From Paludibacter sp. (GTDB lineage: Bacteria > Bacteroidota > Bacteroidia > Bacteroidales > Paludibacteraceae), in assembly GCA_018054805.1 (NCBI GenBank), contig JAGPIU010000086.1:1-5367 (forward strand): DNA of 5,367 nt, written 5' to 3'. Positions within the stretch are counted from its first letter, which is position 1. Each line of letters begins with the position of its first letter. Positions 1-5,367 of the stretch are shown piece by piece. A program made the position numbers and the translations under genes. The notes beneath the pieces were generated by a model. That model did not search any database. It had not been told where the DNA came from and saw only the letters and a list, made by a program, of their open reading frames with translations.

Positions 1-3000
1 GACAGAATTTTTTTGTAAAAATAAACACGACTCATGGCCATTTCGCGACAAAGATCTTCCACCAGAAAATCGGCATTTCCGATGTTTGTTTCGACTAATG
101 CTACCGCCTTTTTCACAAACTTTTCATCCATTGAGGTGATTTCAATTTCGGAAGGATTAATGTCCACTTTACGCTTGAACTGTTCGTGTTTTTGCTTTTG
201 CCGCTCGATAAGGCGCGATACTTTGAGCATAAGCAGTTCGGTGCGGAAGGGCTTCGAAATATAATCCTCGGCACCAGCTTCGAGTCCCTGATACTTGTTT
301 TCGTCGCCGGTTTTGGCCGTAAGCAAAATGACAGGAATGTGCGAAGTGCGGATATCCTGTTTCAGCTGTCGGCAAAATTCAAAACCATCCATCACCGGCA
401 TCATTACGTCCGAAATAATAAGATCGGGCAGTTTGGCAAGTGTCAGTTTCAGTGCTTTTTCGCCATCAGCGGCAGTTATTATGCGATAATCTTTTTCAAA
501 AATTGAAGAAATAAAATTGCGGAAATCCTCATTGTCGTCAACAATCAACATCAATGGAGCTTTTTCGTCGGACAATGGCGGCTGTTGTGCATCGCAATGC
601 TCCAAAACTTCGTCCTTCGTGCCGGTTTCAGCTGTAGCTGCATTTTGCACAATCACTTCCTGATTAAGTTGCTGACGGGCCGGAATAAGCACAGTAAACA
701 CAGAGCCTTTGCCCGGAGTACTTTCCACACTGACTTCGCCTCCGTGAAGTTTTACATATTCGCTCACAATGTGCAGTCCTACACCCGTTCCGGTATGATG
801 GCCGTTTTCCTGATTTTCGACGCGGTAAAAACGCTCAAAAATGCGATTTATGTCGCTGCCCGGAATGCCAATCCCTGTATCGGCGACGTCGATTTTCAGA
901 TATTTGCTATCGTCGTTGAGTTGCTGAATAAGGCTGAGCTTCAGGTCGATTTTTCCGCCTTCGGGTGTAAACTTAAAAGCATTCGAAAGCAGGTTGTTCA
1001 CAATTTTTCGTAGTTTTTCGGCATCGAATTCCATGCGGAGTTCGTTTACCGAATTGGAGAACAGGAAATTGACCGACTTTTTGGTGGCCATTGAGGTAAA
1101 TGAATAACAAATTTCACGGACAAAAGCCACCACATCGCCTGTAGAAGCGTTGAGTGTATCTTTTTGTACATCCAGCTTGCGGAAGTCGAGCAGCTGATTG
1201 ACCAGTTCGAGCAAGCCGTTGGCATTGCGCCGTATAATTTCGAGCAACTGTAGTTGTCCGGGGTTGTTTATTTCGCCTGCCAGTTTCTCAACAGGATTGA
1301 GAATAAGCGTGAGCGGCGTCCGGAATTCGTGGCTTATGTTGGTAAAAAAGCGGAATTTCATTTCGTCCATTTCGTGCAGCTGCCGTGCTTCGCGTATGCG
1401 TTGTTCGTTCTCGAATTCGCGCTGCTGTTTCCGAAGGTTATATTGCACAATAAGCCATATAAGATACAGTGCAGCAGCAAAGTAAATAAGAATAGCCCAC
1501 CAGCTAAACCAGAATGGAGGCCGTATCACAATGTCGAGTACAAGCGGTTCGGCGCACCACACATTGTCGTTGTTGCTGGCATACACCATCAGCTGATAGC
1601 TTCCCTGGCCAAGGTTCGAGTAGGAAGCCTGTCCGTTTTTGGTTTCTATCCATTTCGTATCGAGACCTTTCAGCATGTAGCGGTAATGGTTTTTCTCAGG
1701 ATGAATGTAGCTCAGTGCCGAAAAGTAAAGTGTAAAATTCTTTTCGTAGTAATTGAGTACCAGTTTTTTGATGTGTGTGACCGATTCGTCGAGCACCACC
1801 CGTTTCCGGAACATTCGTCCGGGCAAAACTTCCTCATTCGCTATCATTAGTCCGGTAATGCGGGGCACAGGTACCGATTTGTTGAAGCGAATATTTTGTG
1901 GATTAAACACAGTATAGCCTTTTGTTCCACCAAAATAAATATCGCCCTGTGCATTCTTAAACACTGCATTCTGATTGAAAATAGTATTTACCAAACCGTC
2001 GTTTTCGTCGAACGAAAGCACGTTGAAGTCATATCCGGCATTTTTCGTATCTACTTTTACGTATACGCAAGCCAGTCCGTTTCGGGTGCCGGCCCACACA
2101 TTTCCTTCGTTATCTTCAACCAGCGAAACAACCTGCTCGCTTGGTAATCCATTGGTTTTGTTGATATAAAGTATTTCAGCTTTCAGCGGATTGTAAATAT
2201 TGATACCGTTGTCGGTGGCAATCCAGAGCAGGTTGCGCGAATCGACCATTGAATAAGTCACAACCATGTCCGAGAGTTTGTTTCTCAATTTCTCATTGCT
2301 AAAAACAGGCTTTATCACCCCCGAGGCAGTATTCAGTACATCGACTCCTGCAGCAGTGGAAAGATACACGGGATTGCGATTGTGCGTAAACATTGACAAT
2401 ACAAACTCAGACGAAAGCCCGCGTGTATTCGACCTGTTGTAGTGAGTAAAAACCTTACGTTCGGCATCGAGCATTTCCACACCGGCTCCCAGCGTTGCGA
2501 TCCAGAGTCGGTTTTGGTCATCTTCGGCCATGCCGTAAATGCTTTTATTCGAAATAGCGCCGGGATTATTGATTTGGGGTAAAAAGCGTTCGAAATTTTC
2601 GCCCCGCATTCTGTTTAGTCCGCCCAGAAAAGTACCAAACCACAAGGTTCCGCTGCGATCTTCGAGTGCTGAAATCACAATGTCCGACGAAACTGAAGCC
2701 GGATTGTTTTTATCGTGACGATATACTTTAAACGCTCCAGTGGATTTCTGGTAACGCAATAGTCCGCTGCCGTTTGTGCCTATCCAAAGGTTTCCTTTCG
2801 AATCTTCGTAAAGCGTATTACAGTCCTTGTTTTCGAGTTGTGGATGATTGAAATAAAACAGCGGCGATTTTCCGAACTTAAACATTCCTTCGTGACAATA
2901 CGAAACGCCGTTTTTATAAGTTCCTGCCCACATAATGCCCGTTTCGTCGGCAAAAAGGCTTATCACAGAATTCTGGCTAATGGAGTTTGGATTGTTCGGG

Positions 3001-3935
3001 TCATTGAGCAGCACTTCTATTTGCCCTGTTTTTTTGTCGTAGATATTCACACCACCATGATCGGTTCCAATCCACACCTTACCGTTTAAATCCTGCACAA
3101 TGTCGCGAACAAAGTCGGTAGTCATTGTTTTATCACCGGGCGAAATAAAATCCCTTGGGTTAGCACCAAAATAAATCCATTCTGCTTTGCTGAAATCATA
3201 AGTGAACACACCCTTGTCGCCTATTCCCGGAAAAACCCAGGGACAACCGTTGCGGTCGACATACAGATTTTTGGGAATGGTGGCGCCAATGGCATTTTCG
3301 AGTACTTTGGTACTGCGAAAATCCACCGATTGTGTTTTTTCGTTGAAACGTTCAATCAATCCCGACTGAAAAAGCACCCAAAATGAATTTCCCGAAGCCC
3401 GGAGTCCGGAAATAGTACCTTTCGAAAGTGAGTTTCCACCATTATTTTGCAGAAAAGACGACACTTTGCCCGTAGCAGGTTCGTATTTATACACCCCATT
3501 GTTCTGATTGTAGAAATACATGTTCTTTTCGCTGTCGATATCCACAAGTAAGGGCTGAAAATGAATGCCTCGCGGACTAAACCATGCCGAAAGATTGCGG
3601 ATAAAAGTTTCTTTGCGTACATCATAAAGCACATAGTACGGATTTCCTTTAATCCAGAGATTTCCCTGATAATCTTCCTGCATTTCGGGAATGGCATTGT
3701 AGAGCAATGTAGTACTGTCGTTTTTGTCCGCTTTGTAAGTTTTTACAGTGTAGCCATCGTAACGGTTAAGTCCGTAGTTGGTACCAAACCACATAAAACC
3801 TCTCGAATCGCGAAAGATGCTTTCTATCTGATTGTTCGTAAGGCCGTTTGTATTGTCGAGCCGGGTAAACTGATAACTTGTGGCCTGAAGTGTGACACAC
3901 AAGAACAATAGAAAGCTGATGGCGATTTTTTTCAT
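1..3935 (-). CDS. Hybrid two-component system sensor/regulator (HTCS), 3' end missing
   Basis: One-protein signalling system: the periplasmic part binds an oligosaccharide, the kinase relays phosphate to a fused receiver, and an AraC-type domain activates polysaccharide-utilisation genes. The ATG at 3935 is followed by a signal peptide (MKKIAISFLLFLCVTLQA, cleavage near residues 18-20). Fourteen propeller motifs of LWIGT type have their key aromatic at residues 49, 94, 140, 186, 233, 288, 336, 384, 432, 478, 524, 571, 614 and 667. These are followed by Y_Y_Y (about 727-797), one membrane span (about 811-831), and HisKA with the H-box NISHEFRTPLTL (H869). HATPase boxes are N985, D1019-TGIGIP and TGTGVGL (1048-1054). 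The receiver has D1133/D1134, phospho-acceptor D1176 in SDVMMP, T1206 and K1228. The final segment, SRVYFYKKIL, starts an AraC recognition region. All catalytic residues are present and the frame is unbroken, so it should be active. The window ends after 1311 codons; the family usually runs some tens of residues further. The gene is divergent from the GH31 gene. Family certain; ligand unknown. Confidence 0.97.
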   Translation of the reverse strand, partial: MKKIAISFLLFLCVTLQATSYQFTRLDNTNGLTNNQIESIFRDSRGFMWFGTNYGLNRYDGYTVKTYKADKNDSTTLLYNAIPEMQEDYQGNLWIKGNPYYVLYDVRKETFIRNLSAWFSPRGIHFQPLLVDIDSEKNMYFYNQNNGVYKYEPATGKVSSFLQNNGGNSLSKGTISGLRASGNSFWVLFQSGLIERFNEKTQSVDFRSTKVLENAIGATIPKNLYVDRNGCPWVFPGIGDKGVFTYDFSKAEWIYFGANPRDFISPGDKTMTTDFVRDIVQDLNGKVWIGTDHGGVNIYDKKTGQIEVLLNDPNNPNSISQNSVISLFADETGIMWAGTYKNGVSYCHEGMFKFGKSPLFYFNHPQLENKDCNTLYEDSKGNLWIGTNGSGLLRYQKSTGAFKVYRHDKNNPASVSSDIVISALEDRSGTLWFGTFLGGLNRMRGENFERFLPQINNPGAISNKSIYGMAEDDQNRLWIATLGAGVEMLDAERKVFTHYNRSNTRGLSSEFVLSMFTHNRNPVYLSTAAGVDVLNTASGVIKPVFSNEKLRNKLSDMVVTYSMVDSRNLLWIATDNGINIYNPLKAEILYINKTNGLPSEQVVSLVEDNEGNVWAGTRNGLACVYVKVDTKNAGYDFNVLSFDENDGLVNTIFNQNAVFKNAQGDIYFGGTKGYTVFNPQNIRFNKSVPVPRITGLMIANEEVLPGRMFRKRVVLDESVTHIKKLVLNYYEKNFTLYFSALSYIHPEKNHYRYMLKGLDTKWIETKNGQASYSNLGQGSYQLMVYASNNDNVWCAEPLVLDIVIRPPFWFSWWAILIYFAAALYLIWLIVQYNLRKQQREFENEQRIREARQLHEMDEMKFRFFTNISHEFRTPLTLILNPVEKLAGEINNPGQLQLLEIIRRNANGLLELVNQLLDFRKLDVQKDTLNASTGDVVAFVREICYSFTSMATKKSVNFLFSNSVNELRMEFDAEKLRKIVNNLLSNAFKFTPEGGKIDLKLSLIQQLNDDSKYLKIDVADTGIGIPGSDINRIFERFYRVENQENGHHTGTGVGLHIVSEYVKLHGGEVSVESTPGKGSVFTVLIPARQQLNQEVIVQNAATAETGTKDEVLEHCDAQQPPLSDEKAPLMLIVDDNEDFRNFISSIFEKDYRIITAADGEKALKLTLAKLPDLIISDVMMPVMDGFEFCRQLKQDIRTSHIPVILLTAKTGDENKYQGLEAGAEDYISKPFRTELLMLKVSRLIERQKQKHEQFKRKVDINPSEIEITSMDEKFVKKAVALVETNIGNADFLVEDLCREMAMSRVYFYKKIL

Positions 3936-4006
3936 ATATCTTTTGTTGATATGATTTCGTTCGAAAAAACAGTGATGAAGAAAGCTCACCAGTTGTTTCC
4001 GTATTA

Positions 4007-4014
4007 CAAAAATA
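4007..4014 (-). promoter_or_regulatory. Candidate -7 box of the HTCS promoter
   Basis: Read on the minus strand this is TATTTTTG, an exact match to the Bacteroidota -7 consensus TAnnTTTG. Transcription would start near 4000, giving a leader of about 65 nt before the ATG at 3935. I see no convincing TTTG-type -33 element at the usual distance upstream. The leader is A-rich just before the ATG and has no Shine-Dalgarno match, which is normal in this phylum. The octamer is AT-rich and could occur by chance. Confidence 0.5.
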
Positions 4015-4051
4015 GAAAATAAAACCTTTTAAATGCCCTGATTTTATCTTC

Positions 4052-4100
4052 GTTATCATTCGGCGCCCATTGCGATAACATTTCAACCCTGCCTGTTATC
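4052..4100. promoter_or_regulatory. Candidate operator: three phased GTTATC/GATAAC half-sites
   Basis: The sequence shows GTTATC at 4052-4057, GATAAC at 4074-4079 and GTTATC at 4095-4100. Their start-to-start spacings are 22 and 21 bp, about two helical turns, so all three would face one side of the DNA. The second and third extend to a 7-bp inverted repeat, GATAACA (4074-4080) and TGTTATC (4094-4100), with a 13-bp spacer. ATTGCG also repeats at 4069-4074 and 4102-4107, 33 bp apart. The cluster lies between the two divergent candidate promoters. A regulator site is an inference; the adjacent HTCS is the obvious candidate protein. There is no T-tract, so it is not a typical terminator. Confidence 0.4.
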
Positions 4101-4153
4101 AATTGCGGATGGTTCTCACAACATATTCCCGTGCATTCCCCAATGTGTCATGG

Positions 4154-4161
4154 TATTTTTG
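4154..4161 (+). promoter_or_regulatory. Candidate -7 box of the GH31 promoter
   Basis: TATTTTTG matches the Bacteroidota -7 consensus TAnnTTTG exactly and is the same octamer found on the minus strand before the HTCS gene. Transcription would start near 4168, leaving a leader of about 50 nt to the ATG at 4221. No clear -33 TTTG element is visible around 4130, which would fit a promoter that depends on an activator. The half-site cluster ends about 54 bp upstream of the box, a reasonable position for an activator site. Confidence 0.5.
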
Positions 4162-4220
4162 TATAGCCTTAAAAGCATTGAAACTGTACACTCAAATTTC
4201 ATTGATAAAAGATAATACGA

Positions 4221-5367
4221 ATGAGAAAAATGATAAGCTATAAAACAATTGTGTTGTTCATGTTTGTCGCACTCTATGGATGCGGCAATGGTCACTTTCA
4301 GAAAAAACAGGACGGAATCGTGATTTCATTGACTCAGAAAAATGAAAACGACGTTCAAACCATCTGCCTTCAGGTCATCAGCGACGATATTATCCGTGTG
4401 ATTGCCTCTCCCGATAAAAACATTAAAGAGCGTAAAAGTCTTATTGCGCTTGACTCCCAACAAAAAACCAAATGGAATGCCACTCAATCGGGCGACAGTA
4501 TAATTCTGAAAACAGCCACCACACAAGCCATTGTAAGGCTTAGCACAGGCGAAATATGTTTTACCGACAGTGTGGGACGTGTTATTCTAGCCGAGCAAAC
4601 CGGTGGTGGTAAAACTTTCGAATCCATTGAAGTGGAAGGCAAAAAAGGTTACTCTTTCCGTCAGGTTTTCGAATCGCCTTCGGATGAGGCTTTCTACGGC
4701 CTCGGACAACATCAGTCCGACGAATTCAACTGGAAAGGTCGCAACGAGGAACTTTTTCAGTACAACACCAAAGTTTCTGTACCTTTTGTGGTGTCGAGTA
4801 ATAATTACGGCATATTGTGGGATAATTATTCACTATCACGTTTCGGCGATCCGCGACCTTATGCCAACCTGAGCGAAATGTTCGAAGTATTTGGTAAAGA
4901 TGGCGATAAAGGCGGACTTACAGCCACTTATATGGTGAACAAAGATCCGAAGAACGTTTTTGTCAGTCGTCGCGAAAGCAATGTGGATTACGAGAACATT
5001 CAAACCATTTTAAATTTCCCCAAAGACTTCCCGTTTAATAATGCCGCTATTCGTTGGGAAGGCGAGATTCAACCACACGAAACAGGCATTTACCGATTTA
5101 ATTTGTATTATGCAGGATATACCAGCGTGTATCTCGACGATAGTCTGGTGGTGGCCGAACGTTGGCGAACAGCCTGGAATCCGAATAGCTATAAGTTCGA
5201 ACTTCCGCTCGACAGCACCCGTCATCACAAACTGCGTATTGAATGGCAGCCCGATGGAGGCACTTCATACATTGGCCTGAAAGCGCTTTCGCCTGTCCCC
5301 GACGAAGAACAGCAGAAACTATCGTTGTGGTCGGAAATGGGCCCTTACATGGATTATTATTTTGTAC
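4221..5367 (+). CDS. GH31 lipoprotein with PA14 domain, probable alpha-xylosidase, 3' end missing
   Basis: Predicted retaining alpha-glycosidase, most likely removing alpha-linked xylose from xyloglucan-type oligosaccharides. The 382 visible codons begin with a lipoprotein signal peptide ending in the lipobox LYGC (C21), which predicts a membrane-anchored enzyme. Residues of about 30-250 form the N-terminal beta-sandwich of GH31, with the family-typical stretch AFYGLGQHQ (Y159 in its centre) and NNYGILWDNYSLSRFGD. Residues of about 268-358 form a PA14 domain: IRWEGEIQP (W279), GIYRFNLYYAGYTSVYLDD and ending at LKALSP. The last residues, SEMGPYMDYYFV, match the segment leading into the catalytic barrel. 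The catalytic aspartates lie outside the window, so specificity cannot be read directly. A PA14 domain in this position is known in alpha-xylosidases such as Cellvibrio japonicus CjXyl31A; an alpha-glucosidase remains possible. ATG 4221 was chosen because it gives a full MRK-type signal; ATG 4230 is an alternative. No Shine-Dalgarno sequence is evident. GH31 family is near certain, substrate moderate. Confidence 0.9.
   Translation, partial: MRKMISYKTIVLFMFVALYGCGNGHFQKKQDGIVISLTQKNENDVQTICLQVISDDIIRVIASPDKNIKERKSLIALDSQQKTKWNATQSGDSIILKTATTQAIVRLSTGEICFTDSVGRVILAEQTGGGKTFESIEVEGKKGYSFRQVFESPSDEAFYGLGQHQSDEFNWKGRNEELFQYNTKVSVPFVVSSNNYGILWDNYSLSRFGDPRPYANLSEMFEVFGKDGDKGGLTATYMVNKDPKNVFVSRRESNVDYENIQTILNFPKDFPFNNAAIRWEGEIQPHETGIYRFNLYYAGYTSVYLDDSLVVAERWRTAWNPNSYKFELPLDSTRHHKLRIEWQPDGGTSYIGLKALSPVPDEEQQKLSLWSEMGPYMDYYFV

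Noticed and set aside
585..1013. 142-codon open frame on the plus strand
   Set aside because: Antisense to the HATPase/receiver part of the HTCS, whose motifs are intact; its translation resembles no known family.
1254..1850. 198-codon open frame on the plus strand
   Set aside because: It lies entirely antisense to the membrane span, Y_Y_Y domain and kinase start of the HTCS, shows no recognisable domain, and is explained as a shadow of the strong minus-strand coding frame.
3936..3952. ATATC / GATAT inverted repeat just upstream of the HTCS start codon
   Set aside because: The stem is only five AT-rich base pairs around a 7-nt loop, and the next pair mismatches. This is too weak to claim as a regulatory hairpin.
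3766..4086. 106-codon minus-strand frame spanning the HTCS promoter and gene start
   Set aside because: It overlaps the HTCS coding start in another frame and crosses the promoter and half-site region; its translation has no domain-like pattern.
4074..4100. The GATAACA/TGTTATC inverted repeat as an intrinsic terminator
   Set aside because: The stem is AT-rich, the loop is 13 nt, there is no following T-tract, and both flanking genes start here rather than end.
1..5367. Mobile elements, CRISPR arrays, tRNA or rRNA genes
   Set aside because: Nearly all of the window is occupied by the two coding frames; the intergenic region shows no spaced long repeats, tRNA-like arms or insertion-sequence ends.

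Overview
The window looks like part of a carbohydrate-utilisation locus from a Bacteroidota bacterium. It holds two divergent, partial genes separated by a 285-bp promoter region. The phylum assignment rests on three things: a one-piece hybrid two-component sensor/regulator (HTCS), a gene type characteristic of Bacteroidota; A-rich translation starts without a Shine-Dalgarno sequence; and TAnnTTTG-type promoter boxes. The genus cannot be told from this window.

Positions 1-3935, minus strand: one uninterrupted reading frame encodes almost all of an HTCS, with 1311 complete codons. In order it has a signal peptide, fourteen beta-propeller motifs (two seven-bladed propellers), a Y_Y_Y domain, one membrane span, a HisKA/HATPase kinase, a receiver domain and the beginning of an AraC-type helix-turn-helix. 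The gene runs off the left edge, so its last DNA-binding residues and stop codon are missing. I checked every codon in this frame and found no stop or frameshift.

Positions 3936-4220: the divergent intergenic region. It carries one TATTTTTG octamer on each strand, each correctly oriented for the gene it precedes. Between them lie three GTTATC/GATAAC half-sites at 21-22 bp intervals, a plausible operator.

Positions 4221-5367, plus strand: the first 382 codons of a lipoprotein of glycoside hydrolase family 31 with a PA14 domain, most like an alpha-xylosidase. The catalytic barrel lies beyond the right edge.

Working model (inference): the HTCS senses an oligosaccharide in the periplasm, possibly a xyloglucan fragment, and activates the neighbouring locus, whose GH31 lipoprotein removes alpha-linked xylose from such oligosaccharides. 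This is a recognisable type of polysaccharide utilisation locus. I did not find a clearly new biological system. The least explained element is the phased repeat set between the two genes.
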